Source of the DNA: Ornithodoros turicata
Lineage: Eukaryota > Arthropoda > Arachnida > Ixodida > Argasidae
Direction: 5' to 3'
Length of the DNA: 64,000 nucleotides
NCBI RefSeq assembly: GCF_037126465.1
Contig: NC_088202.1
Coordinates: 28,442,213-28,506,212, forward strand
Shown here: one piece after another, positions 32,470 through 42,734 of the stretch
Position numbering within the stretch: position 1 is the first letter of the stretch
How the letters are laid out: each line of letters starts with the position of its first letter
Notes under the pieces: generated by a model
Told to the model about the DNA's origin: nothing
Seen by the model: only the letters and a program-made list of their open reading frames with translations
Databases searched by the model: none
Translations under genes and position numbers: made by a program

Positions 32470-34315
32470 GGCAGCTTGGTGCTGACTGACCAGGTGACGG
32501 TCTTTGGTTTCTGCTAGGGTGGTTGCGGGGCGGTGTTGCTGGGTGACATGTAGGAGGAAACTTCAGGCTGGTCGGCGACGGACCGGTTCTCTATGAAGGC
32601 TGGCTTCACACAGTCGACGCTTACTGTGTCATCCTTGCCGTGCACGCTGACGCGAATGTTCTTGCCGGCGCGTTCAAGAACGAGGTGGGGACCGATGTAG
32701 AAGGGCGTCAGTGGCCTGCATGCGGCGTCTGTACGGATGAAAATGTGGGTAGCGTCGTCGAGGGCTTGGGAGACGTAAGGCTTCCGGGACGACGCGGTAC
32801 GGGGTGGAACAGGGCGGATGAGGTCAAAGCTGCGTCACAGGCGTTGTAGGAAATCCGGAGCCGTGACACGGGTCGCGTCAGGACTGCTGGGGAACAAAAA
32901 TTCTCCAGGCAGATGGAGGGTACGTCCGTAGAGCAGTTCTGCCGAGCTACACCCGAGGTCGGGTTTGAGGGAGGTACGAATGCCGAGGAGGGCGATTGGA
33001 AGATGGTCTGTCCAATGAACTCTGTCTTTGAATGCAGTTAGAGGAACCTTAAGGGTGCGGTGGAGCCGCTCGACAAGGCCGTTGGACGCAGGGTGATAAG
33101 GCATCGTACGTATGCGGGACGTGCCGATGAGCCGCGTGAAGGATGAAAAGAGATTGCTCTCGAATTGGCGGCCGTGGTCACTTGACTAGGAACGCCGAAA
33201 CGTGCAACCCATGTAGCGAGGAAAGCTGAAGCGACAGTTTCGGCAGTGGAGTCAGGGATGGGCGTGGCCTCAGGCCACCTTGTGTACCTGTCGACGGCTG
33301 TTAAGATGAAGCAACACCCGCCTGAGACGGGGAGGGGCCGACAATGTCAACGTGCACGACGTCGAAACATGCGTCCGGGAGGTCGAACTTGCCACGAGGT
33401 GACACGGTATGGAGGTAGACTTTTGACCATTGGCACGATATGCATGTGCGGACCCAAGTTGTAACGTCTCTGTGCATCGATGGCCAAACATAGCGTGCAG
33501 CAACGAGGCATTTGGTGGTGCGTATCCCTGGGTGCGCCAGGCCGTGCAAGGCCGCAAACACCGGTCGGCGGTACACTTCTGGAACAAAAGGCCTCGGCTG
33601 CGCTTTCGAGGAGTCACAGCAAAGTTGGAGGTCTCATCCAAGAATCGGAATGTCCGTGAACTTCAGAGATGAGTTGCCCCGCTCACGCAAGCGCTGTAGC
33701 TCATAGTCAGCGGCTTGGGCGGTGGCGAGGGCCTCGGGAGACAGTGGCGAGGCGGATACAGCTTCCACGCGGCTGAGAGCGTCGGCAGGGCCGTTCTCGG
33801 TGCCGTTGACATGCTGCACGTCGGTCGAAGACTCGGCAAGAAACGATAGGTGACGTATCTCTCGAGGAGAGTAGAGTGTGCTGGCCGAGGTCAACGGGTA
33901 CGTGAGAGGCTTATGATCCGTTATGGGCGGCCCTCCAGAAAATGGCGAAAGTGACACACGGCGAGATAGGCCGAGAAGTAGAGGAAGTTAAGGGTCATCA
34001 AACACACGGCGAGATAGGCGGCCAGCAGTTCTCTGCCGAAGCTGCTGTACTTCTTCTCCGGAGGCTTGAGGCCTTTGGAGAAGAAAGCAACGGGTCGCCA
34101 AACGCCGTCTACCCTCTGCTAGAGAACACCGCTGACGGCTATTCCAGATGCATCGATCATTGGGGCCGTGGGGGCGTCGTGCTTGGGGTGGTAGAGCATG
34201 GTCAAGCGTGACAAGGCCTCCTTGATCTGAAGGAATGTGGCGTGAACTTCAGGGTTCCACAGTATGTTCCACCGATGAAGCCACCTTATTCCCACGGACG
34301 TTCGGGTCACCAAAT
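32470..34315 (-). pseudogene. Gypsy pol remnant: RT/RNase H connection, RNase H, integrase
   Basis: Reading leftward: the end of the reverse transcriptase region (ATFLQIKEALSRLTMLYHP, near 34220); RNase H pieces (TDHKPLTYPL, then VNGTENGPADALSR at about 33800); the integrase zinc finger (HPGIRTTKCLVAARYVW ... CISCQ, about 33560-33450); [11 protein letters not shown] with the first catalytic aspartate; [17 protein letters not shown] with the catalytic glutamate (about 33100); and a C-terminal beta-type tail (YIGPHLVLERAGKNIRV) running to near 32530. Gag, protease and the polymerase catalytic box are absent. Several stops and frame changes are present. The usual role would be replication and integration of the element; this copy cannot do either. 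Confidence 0.8.
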
Positions 34316-35377
34316 GTAGAGGACGATAGTCTTCCTCCACATGAGTCCCGACCGACGATAATGGTATGCCACGGAGAGGCGATGATGGTGGCCTATCTCC
34401 ACGGCCGCGCCGGTGGAACTGAGACAGGTGCTCCAGGCGCGTGGCCATCTTCATCATTGTCCACGGCCCGCTACAGTGCTCCCCCCCAGACGCGGTGTGG
34501 CGAGAAAGAAGAACGGTGAACTACGTCTACACCAGAGGGAGAGAGCAAGAGCGCCCGTGGATGACGTGCACTACTGGATGTATTCGTGGTATGGCACAAT
34601 ACCCGTTGCGAGAAGCTCTCGATGAGCGAGACAGATGAGGGGCGAATCGTTGTGCGTCAGAGTCGTGGCCTGGGTGCCACAACCGGCACAGGAGCGAGAG
34701 CTTGTAGGGTCCCAGAAAGTGAGGCTGCGTACCCGTGAGGAGTGCCGGGTAAACTGCCGAGACGCCGGCTATTGCGTCCCGTGGCGTCGGCGGCCGCACT
34801 TTGCTCTGGTGGCGAAGCCGGTTGCGAATGAGCGTCGAGAGGCACAAAGGAAGCGGCGGGTCGTGAGTGTGCCAGGGTCTGTGCATAGCGCAGGGCGGTC
34901 CCTGGAAGCCATCAAGCGATAGTCGGTTCGAGGATGGCATGACCAGTGAGCGGTCGGATCGTTGCATGGTCGTCCGAATCGGTACCATGGAGGGAGGCGG
35001 TACGTGAGCGGTCGGCGAGTCAGTCGACAGGAGAAGGGCAGTCGTGATGCTGTCGTCGTGAGCCGAGTAATGGCGGTGGCTTCCATGGATAGAGCGCTGT
35101 GGTAGTGTTAGTCGATTTTGTCAAAAATTTGGGATGGTGAAGGGTCGAATTGCTCCGAACTTGATGTTCATCGTTCGGCTCACCAAATGTAGCCGACAGT
35201 GAGTCAGGAAACGAAGATGTTCAGTTGGTAGCCAGACGGCTTCAAATGAACATCTTCATTTCCTGACTCGCTGTCGGCTACATTCAACCAGTCAGATCTC
35301 CATGGCCGCGCCGGTGGAACTGAGGCAGGTGCTCCAGGCGCGTGGCCATCTTCGTCATTGTCCACTGCACGCTACAG
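34316..35377 (-). repeat. right LTR module (5' side), expanded and folded
   Basis: It holds a full LTR-B (34477-34316; TGTAGCGGGCCG...CCTCTACA on the minus strand) followed leftward by TTTGGTGACCCGAACG. To its right are the leader and an LTR-A end in both orientations (35186-35222 and 35222-35286), forming a palindrome of about 37-bp arms. A partial LTR-B ends the locus. Confidence 0.6.
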
Positions 35378-35546
35378 GTTCAACACCGTGGAAAGCGGGA
35401 GAGGAACCACTGACGAAAGAACACCCTGCCCTCGCTGCTGAGACAGATAGCGCTTCAAACGTTGCGGATTCTTGTGAATCTTTTTGTATGCGAGCCGACG
35501 TAAGAAGCGTTTGTGCTTCTTCAAACGTGCGAACGTGTCTGGAGCC
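35378..35546 (-). pseudogene. small basic Polinton-type protein, split by a mag Gypsy insertion
   Basis: Reading leftward the frame gives ARLKKHKRFLRRLAYKKIHK and then LKRYLSQQRGQGVLSS. Its front part lies on the far side of the mag element, at about 39880-39960, as EICLNVLNRKVAL. The pattern (a CLNVL-type segment, R/K-rich helix, KK..R..L..Q.G.G.L) is a family I associate with Polintons and related DNA viruses, where it accompanies the ATPase and capsid genes; its role is not established to my knowledge. The GGTT Gypsy locus cuts its other end. Confidence 0.5.
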
Positions 35547-35698
35547 TGAGATAGCCGTGGGTGTGTAACCGTTTAATGACTGTGACATGAGATGCAGGGA
35601 ATAAACATCCTGTGATCAGTACGCAGCCAAGTCCAGATATGAGAACATAAAGTACGCGCTCTCGCGCTTCTTCATTAGCCACCAGTGGCGCCACCACA
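35547..35698 (-). repeat. 3' LTR of the mag-type Gypsy
   Basis: The 152-bp repeat matches 39728-39879 with about five differences (for example AATAAACATCC against AATAGACATGC). The very small number of differences implies a recent insertion. No TATA box is obvious. Confidence 0.9.
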
Positions 35699-35710
35699 AT
35701 ACCTCCCCCT

Positions 35711-38534
35711 TTAGATCGAGCCGTAGCGGTCGACAGGATGACGATCCCGTAAGGGGTAGCGCCGTCCACTGCTGTCCGGTCCCGTTGCTTCGTTTCCTGG
35801 TGCCGACGTTGGCCTGCGAACGGGAGACGGTTCAGTTGATGTCTGGTTGTCGCCACAGGAGGTGAAGGTGTCATCGACTTCTGGGAATGGCAAAAGGCAG
35901 TCTGGTGAGAGACAAGAGGCAGGCGATGCCCTAGGAAGTTCGTCCTCCCAGGATTGAAGTCTTCCCCTTTGCTTCAGATGATCTTTATGTACGCGATGCA
36001 TCTAACCATCAGCGTCTCGCACTCGGAATATAACCTTCCCCTCCTGGCCCACAATAGTCGCACTACTCCAGTGTCCCTTTTTGTGTGGGTCATGCATCCA
36101 GACACACGTGTTGGACCCAAAAGATCTGTCTCGTGCTCGTTTGTCGTGACATCGCTTCTGACGTTCCTTAGCGGCGACGTCTCTTGCAGGAGGAGATGAA
36201 GACGGGCCAGCGGGCCGTACAAGATCCAGCACGGACCGATAATGCCGATTGTTGAGTAACTCACATGGTGGACGGCCGGTCGATGCATGTGGGGTTACCC
36301 GGTATTTGAAAATGAAACTTCTCAAAACCTCCCTGTCCTCCACACTTGAACGGGACACCGCAGCTTTTAAAGTTCGGACAAAGTTCTCTGCTTGACCGTT
36401 CGACTTGGGATGATATGGACGTGTCCGAACATGATGAATTCCTTGTTCCGACAAGAAACGTTCGAAAAGTTGACTGGTGAAAGGAGGGCCATTGTCCGAC
36501 ACCAGTACCTCGGGAAGACCGTTGTGAAGAAAGATGTCTTTCAACACGTCAATAGTCTTGATTGCTGTGGTAGACACCATGCGCACAACTTCTGGCCACT
36601 TGCTGAAAGCGTCTACTAAGACAAAATAATGATTCCCTTGCAGCTCTGCAAAATCAGCATGCGGTCGACACCAGGGCTTCTCTGGTGACTCCCACTGATG
36701 AAGTGGCACCGGAGATTCTTGTGCCGCGACGGATGCACATTGATCGCAATGTTGCACCTTTGCTTCAATATCCTTGTCAAGACCTGGCCACCACAAGTAT
36801 GAGCGGGCGAGCATTTTCATTTTGGTCTGTCCAACATGACAATCATGTAGAGTGTCCAGCAAATCCGCTCGATACTTCTCCGGAATCACGGTGCGCAGTC
36901 CCCAAAGGACACATCCTCTGTGAGATGTCAGTTCAGTTGGCTTCTGAAAATACATGGCAAACTGTGGCTCCGGATTCTTTGGCCAGCCATTGACAATAAA
37001 CTCCAAGACTTGCGCCAAGCAGTGATCTTTCTGAGTGGCGTCTGCGATATGCTTAGCGGTGACTGGCAGAGTAGACATATGAAAGTCGTGTACCGCGTTA
37101 ATCTCTTCGTCCTCGACGTTGAAAATTCCTCGCTGCATTTGCTCATCAAACGTCAAATCGGGGCCCTCTGGAAGCCTGGATAGTCCATCAGCATTGGCGA
37201 TGTTGTTCGTAGACTTGAATTGTATATCAAATGAATAGCTCATGAGGATGATTGCCCACCGCTGTAGACGACTTGCTGTAGTAACGGGAATGCCTTTCTT
37301 AGACCCGAAAATCACCGTTAAAGGCTTGTGGTCTGTGAAAAGCGTAAACCTTCGCCCCCACAAATATTGGTGAAACTTCTTGACCCCAAAGATAATGGCA
37401 AGGGCTTCCCGCTCTATCTGAGCGTATTTGGTCTCAGCTGGTGTCAATGTCTTTGATGCATGTGCAATCGGTCGATCTTGGCCGTTAATACGATGGTAGA
37501 TGACTGCACCAAGCCCCTTCGAAGAAGCATCCACGGCAAGGAAGATATCCTTGCGCGGATCGTAGTGTGTGAGAATTTGGGCAGAAGTGAGCATCTTCTT
37601 GATTGCCTCAAACGCATCCACGCAAGACGCCGACCATTGTCATGGCACAGATTTCCTGAGTAAATTGTTAAGCGGAGCGCAGGCGTCCGCCAACGAGGAC
37701 AAATACTTTGCGTAGTGCTGAATCATGCAGAGAAACGCCCGTAACTCTGACACTTGCGTGGGAGGAGGCATGTTCAAAATTGCCGACACCTTCTTGGCAG
37801 ATGGTCGAAATCCCTCCGGTGTAACAACATGTCCCAAGTATTCCACCTGGTGCTGCATGAAGGCACACTTCTCCTTCTTCAGTGTGAAACCAAACTGTCG
37901 AAGGCGCTCTAAGACTTGCTCAAAGTTCTTGAGATGCTCCGTGTCGTTCTTGCCAGTGACAATTATGTCGTCCAGATAGCAAGTGACAGACGGAATTCCG
38001 GCAATCACTTGCTCCATTGTGCGCTGAAACACCGCAGGGGCAGATGCGATGCCAAACGGCAATCGATTGAACCGATATAAGCCTTTGTGCGTGTTGATTA
38101 CCAATATCCTCTTGGCTTCGTCATCCAACTCCATCTGGAGGTACGCCTCAGACTAGTCCAATTTGGTGAACTTCTGGCCTCCATTTAGCACTGCCAACAG
38201 CTCTTCCGTTCGAGCAAAGGATACTGCGCGATCTCAGTCTGGGGATTCACTGTGACGCTGAAATCACCACAGACTCGAACAGCTCCATTCGGCTTCGGAA
38301 CAACCACAATGGGGGTAGCCCATTCCGACACCTCGACTGGTTCCAGCAGGCCATTCTTTACCTGACGTTGTAGGTCAGCTTGTACTGCCTCACGAGTCGC
38401 AAAAGGAATCGGTCGTGGCTTGAAAAACTTTGGCTGAGCGTCGTTTTGGAGATGGAGATGAACCAAGGTCTTGGTACATCTACCGAGCTGATTGCGAAAA
38501 AGATATTCGTACGCCCCCAGAATCTCGCCCAACG
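35711..38534 (-). pseudogene. mag-type Gypsy pol: reverse transcriptase, RNase H, integrase (few lesions)
   Basis: The polymerase starts with LGRCTKTLVHLHL, then LEPVEVSEWATPIVVVPKPN. A one-base shift near 38215 changes frame. Next come YRFNRLPFGIASAPAVFQ and the intact catalytic box YLDD (about 37980), GYxVTP-type LGHVVTPEGF, and RNase H (VDASSKGLGAVIY, DHKPLTVIFG, NIANADGLSRLP). The integrase has a zinc finger (HDCHVGQTKMKML ... CDQCASV), HADFAEL, VSDNGPPFTS and NGQAENFVRTLK, supplying the D, D and E. In-frame stops lie at about 38152 (TAG), 37650 (TGA) and 36002-36004 (TAG); past the last, the same frame continues to 35711. All the catalytic residues I can identify are intact. Confidence 0.88.
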
Positions 38535-38565
38535 CAGCGATTGAGCTAATGGAACCAACAAACAG

Positions 38566-39699
38566 CTAGTTGAGATTGATGCCTAGCTTGCGTATCCACT
38601 CTCGCAAAAGGAGATTAGTGTGCTCCATCTTGGTGAAGATAACTGGTAGGGTTTCTTCTCTTCCATCGATGAAGACATGAACGTCTGCCGCCCCACGAAG
38701 CGGAATTTCATTCTTGTTGAAGGCGCGTAGACGGACTGGAGAGGGATGTAGCCTTGGCTCGCCCAATTCCTTGTACGTCCGATCATCCAGAAGCGTGGCA
38801 CGGGAACCAGTATCCACTTGTAAAACGACCTGCTTGTCCTTGATCTTGCAAGTAAGGAACTTCCCGTCCTCTTCATTGGCAAGGAACATGTCCGTCACAA
38901 GCTTCACCTTGCGGACCCTCTTGCCTTTCTTGTGTTTTGCCTGTGGCTGGGATGTACGGCACATCTTTGCAATATGGCCAATCTTCCCACAAGCGTGACA
39001 CTCTTCGTTACGAAATCTGCAAGATTCCTGGAGGTGGTTGGAATTTCCACACCTGAAACAAGACTCCTTGCTGGCATTCCTGGATGTCACCTTGTGCACG
39101 TCCGTCCCCGCATGCAACTGCTTCGATTCAGCCTCTGCGGCCAAAGAGCTTTCAGCCAGCCGAATCGCTGTGTCCAAAGTTAGACTCTTCTCGAGGACGA
39201 GCCGGGCGCGAATGCATTGATCACAGAGACCCACGATAAAGGCAGTTAGTAAGGAACAGGCTCTGACATCTGTTTCCGTTTCGTATTCGCAACGGGAAAT
39301 TATTGCAGACAAGCGCTGAACGAAGTCTTTGACGGGTTCGCCCTCTTGCTGATGTGCGGAGAAGAGCTTGCACCTCTCAAATTCTCTGAAGCACTTTGGC
39401 GTGAAATGTTCAGATAACACGGCCGTAATGTCTTTGAAAGGTACCTCTGTGACGGTCCAAGGCTGCAGCAAGTTTTAGAGTCGTTTAAAAACGTCCGGAC
39501 TGAGTGACGAAATCAAAAGCCCACATTTGTCCGCGTCGTTGATGAACCTTGCTACTTGAAGCGCTGCCTGGAACCGAATCTCATAGAGCTTCCAGTCCTC
39601 CTTCTCCGGATCGAACGTGCCGGGACTTCGAAACCGTCGTACTGCATCATCAGAGGCTGCTCCCGACGTTGGTGTCATTGCCGATTCGTCCCCTTGCAT
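38566..39699 (-). pseudogene. mag-type Gypsy gag-protease
   Basis: The frame starts MQGDESAMTPTSGAASDD at 39699, directly after the leader, and reads as a capsid-like protein with one TAA at 39475-39477. Two retroviral-type zinc knuckles follow (CFRCGNSNHLQESC and CHACGKIGHIAKMC, about 39060-38970). An aspartic protease active site, VDTGSRATLLDD, follows at about 38815. A TAG at 38566-38568 ends the segment; the same frame continues into the polymerase, so gag-pro-pol was probably a single long ORF. Confidence 0.88.
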
Positions 39700-39727
39700 T
39701 TCAGTCAGGGACCCGCTCGTCGCCAGT

Positions 39728-39879
39728 TCAGATAGCCGTGGGTGTGTAACCGTTTAATGACTGTGACATGAGATGCAGGGAATAGACATGCTGTGATCAG
39801 TACGCAGCCAAGTCCTGATATGAGAACATGAAGTACGCGCTCTCGCGCTTCTTCATTAGCCACCAGTGGCGCCACCACA
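39728..39879 (-). repeat. 5' LTR of the mag-type Gypsy
   Basis: The 152-bp partner of 35547-35698. It is followed on the minus strand by a primer-site-like segment and the gag start. Confidence 0.9.
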
Positions 39880-39959
39880 ATGCCAAAGCCACCTTTCTGT
39901 TCAATACATTGAGACAAATTTCGGAGAGGTGTTCCATGTAGAACGGGGAAGAACGACTC

Positions 39960-40666
39960 AAGACGTTGCGACGACGCGAAAAGGGTAGAGTGGAGAGCGC
40001 TTTGGGTAAAGTGCGGTGAGGATGGAGATTCCTTTCGCAGCGTAGATATATTGTCGTTCTCCCGGAAAGATATTGCTACACAACCTGTGATCCTCGTGCG
40101 TATAATTGTGAAGATCCACGAGTAAATAAACGTGGGCTGACGACATCGCTTGTTTACATGCGTCCAGAAAATACTGCAATTTTTTTCTGCCGAATAGCTG
40201 TTGCCCAAAATGTTCCATTTGGTGGACACTGTGCACGATGCACCACAGGACGACCTAACTGGCATTGTAGGATATAGTTTTAAAATGGCAACTGTTGAAA
40301 AAGATGTTTTGAACGAGTAAGAAGATCGACGCGTTGGCGTGGTGAGAATCCCATACGAAAAGATCGGTACCATTCCTTCAAGAAATCTGCGTAGGTCATG
40401 TGATAGTCGACGACGATGAGCATAGCGCACGACGTGTCCCACTCTCGTGGTAGCTCCTTGGTAAATTTTATAGAGTCCCCAAATTCATTCTGCATGCTCA
40501 GTGAAGCATATTTCTGCACGTAGAATATTTGCCACGGTGTCGTGTCCACGACGTCATTCAGGTTCCTCAACACGTTTGCTACAAACGTGGATTTACCACA
40601 CATGGATGGACCGCTTAAAATACAGTGAAAAGGATGGCGGAAACGAAAAGGTTCAGGGGAAGACAT
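39960..40666 (-). pseudogene. Polinton/Maverick-type packaging ATPase (frameshifted)
   Basis: The protein would hydrolyse ATP to drive DNA into a virion-like particle, by analogy with Polinton and related viral ATPases. Reading leftward from a methionine at 40666: MSSPEPFRFRHPFHCILSGP, then the Walker A loop GPSMCGKST (about 40610), and CAMLIVVDYH as a Walker B-like strand (about 40430). A frameshift occurs near 40290, and the C-terminal part is readable from about 40190 to 40080: YFLDACKQAMSS, YLLVDLHNYT, LCSNIFPGE. An F-(R/K)-H-P-F start, GP-x2-CGK(S/T) and an R/CTNIFPGE end are the features I use to assign the family. The small basic protein follows on the same strand across the mag insertion. 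Confidence 0.65.
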
Positions 40667-42024
40667 GGCGCGTGTGTACAGGTTACACGAAGAAAAACAA
40701 GAGACTGAGCCTCGTAGACAAATGCATCTCTTTTATTTACACGTCATCCAAACTGCGTTCCCAATACAGATTATCCAGGCTAATGTCGGACTTCTTTTTC
40801 GTTAGTCTGTCCGCCGCTAAGATGTGGTCGAGCACAGTTCATCTTGCTCTAGCACATTTCTTGACGTGCTTGCAACCATTCCAGGCGGTGGACCTGAAAG
40901 GCTTTGTCCATGATGCCACGAAGTTCTTCATTTTTGCAACGCAGGAGAATAAACCACACATGACGTTTTCCACGTATTGGTCAGAATGATGATGCGAGCG
41001 CAGTGCGCGCTGCCTTTATAGAGCGTTTTCAAAAAACCACACGCAAAGAAAAGAGAGTGAAACCGAAACGGAGAAGCAACTTGTTGCCGCTAGGAGTGTG
41101 AGCACACAGTGGAAGGCGAGAGCGAAACCGAAACGGGGAGCACCCGCGAAGAGATGGTCACTCGATGCCGGCTGGCTGCGGCAGCGCAGAGGGCGCTAGG
41201 AGAGCGCACGCGCATGTGTAACGGCCATGAAGAGGCGCTCCTGTCACTCGCGCGCTGGCTCTCATGGAGTGAGGACATGCGATCGGTCGATCCGCCGTCC
41301 CCACGTCGCGTCAGTTGAGGCTTGGCCGTCGTCGGGACCAGACGCTCCGTCGCCACGGGCGGAAAGGTGAGTGATTTGCCGTGGTGGTTTTTCGCGATGT
41401 GTGCGCGTTTTTTACCACGCTCGTGTTAAGCCTTTTCTCGCATGTTTGCTGTAACGGATAGGCCTTATTCCCTGTATTTTGTACGCACATGTTTAGACTT
41501 GTCTAGCAGTGACTTCCACGCCATTGAGTTTTCGTAGTGTCCTAGGCCTTTTCTCCATGTTGCCACATGTTTAGCACTGTGCGCCTAGCATTTTGCGGTT
41601 GTCGTCTTGTGTTAGCCGTTGAATTTCGTAGCGTTGTGCGGTGACGTTGTGGTAAGGCCTAATCGATTGCCTTAAGCCTTTTCCACGATGTGTAGTGTTT
41701 TCTCTGTGCTGTCGCATGTTTGCCGTAGGGGTTAGGCCTTTTCCCCATGCTCTCGCATGCTTAGACTTGTTGAGCAGTGTTGCAATTTTTTCTGCCACTA
41801 GTATTTTGTTGTTCTTTCTCGCATAGAACTATGATTGTCTGGTACGATGTCTTGCAACTAGGTGGCCACCTGTCGTCGATATCTGCAACTACCAGCCATC
41901 AACAAGCAACATGGCGGTCACTGGTCACTCGGGTGTTCCGGTGCGGATTCTTCGATGCGGCATTGTCGATTTTCGAATAAGTTGTTTCTCTCCACTATAT
42001 TTCTATCTATATTTTTCTTTTTTG
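40667..42024. other. stretch beyond the ATPase; possible outer Polinton sequence
   Basis: I cannot recognise a gene. Two similar segments (GTGAAACCGAAACGGAGAAGCA near 41057 and GCGAAACCGAAACGGGGAGCA near 41122) form an imperfect direct repeat. The remainder is GT-rich, anonymous DNA. It may include the terminal repeat of the Polinton, but I have no partner copy to prove that. Confidence 0.35.
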
Positions 42025-42195
42025 TGACCACGAGTATCCGGAAACACACAGCTGGTCTGGACACGAGTTAGATGCTCCCCAATTAGTGTGATGACTCCCT
42101 GGAGGGTCCCAATTACTGTGGGGGGTCCTAATTAGCTCTAATTGCTAATTTAATCGTGTTCAGACCAGCTGTGTGTTTCCGTATAATCGTGGTCA
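42025..42195. mobile_element. 171-bp foldback element
   Basis: The arms TGACCACGAGTATCCGGAAA (42025 onward) and, reverse-complemented, TGACCACGATTATACGGAAA pair over about 42 bp, through CACACAGCTGGTCTG(G/A)ACACGA. The loop has several CCCAATTA words. No target duplication that I trust. Confidence 0.7.
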
Positions 42196-42734
42196 GTACT
42201 CACTAGTATCGAACACATCCTGCGAGACTGCCGAACATTCCGCTAAAGCAAGAAACGTTATTCTCTTTCTGTGGGGGACATGTCTTGCTGAACGACCCAT
42301 CTGACACTTTGCTCTCACTGACGAATTCATGCACCCTCTACGCATCTCCACCTTTCATCCTGTATCCTCCATCCGTCTTTTTTTTTTCTATTTTGTTATG
42401 GTCGTGACGACGCCCACTTCTGTGTGGGCAACATCGGCGAGCTGATCCTGCCAATAACCCCCCCCCCCCCGTTTTCGGTCGGGGAATGATTCCGAGTCGA
42501 GTGGCTGCAGGTTGCCGGTGTCGGCCGACTGCCAACAACCCGAAAATTGCTCATACTTCATGGAAAAGGATGCCCCGTGTGAACGATACCAAAATGTCCG
42601 CGAAAATTGTAACCTGACACATACAAGAAAACTGAAAAAGGGGCACACATATGTGTGTTGAGAGTACGAACACGAGGGAAAGGAGGTCAGGAGGGCATTT
42701 CCAAGTGTGCATGGTTGAAAACCAGATCCGTAAA

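Larger units (their letters stand above)
31716..35377 (-). mobile_element. composite, rearranged Gypsy (Ty3) locus with GGTT target duplication
   Basis: The locus is bounded by GGTT at 31712-31715 and by GGTT at 35377-35380, with TGTAGC-type termini (the exact right edge is uncertain by 1-2 bp because of a shared G). On the minus strand the order is: partial LTR-B (35376-35295); an inverted fold of LTR-A (35290-35185); leader; LTR-B (34477-34316); primer-binding-like TTTGGTGACCCGAACG; pol remnant; polypurine tract GCGGGGGAGGCAA; LTR-A (32452-32309); leader; LTR-B (31872-31716). The module LTR-A/leader/LTR-B therefore occurs on both sides of the pol segment. It may be one long composite LTR or the product of two related elements recombining. 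It splits Polinton-derived coding sequence. Confidence 0.7.
35547..39879 (-). mobile_element. nearly complete mag-type Gypsy (Ty3) retrotransposon, 4.33 kb
   Basis: Two 152-bp LTRs (35547-35698 and 39728-39879) differ at only a few positions. On the minus strand they begin TGTGGTGGCGCC. A polypurine tract (AAAGGGGGAGG) abuts the 3' LTR at about 35701-35712, and CTGGCGACGAGCG follows the 5' LTR in the primer-site position. Gag, protease, reverse transcriptase, RNase H and integrase follow in the order of the Gypsy family. The flanks both carry GGC next to the LTRs but show no exact 4-5 bp duplication. The insertion lies inside a Polinton-type reading frame and is therefore younger than that element. 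Confidence 0.9.

Noticed and set aside
31801..34988. Several 90-150 codon frames in the composite Gypsy locus
   Set aside because: They are translations of LTR and leader repeats; the same peptides appear in both modules and lack gag motifs.
35547..39879. Perfect target duplication for the mag element
   Set aside because: Both flanks show GGC but the next bases differ, so I do not claim a 4-5 bp duplication.
40667..40989. Possible adenovirus-type protease gene beside the ATPase
   Set aside because: No catalytic histidine/cysteine pattern could be found in any frame.
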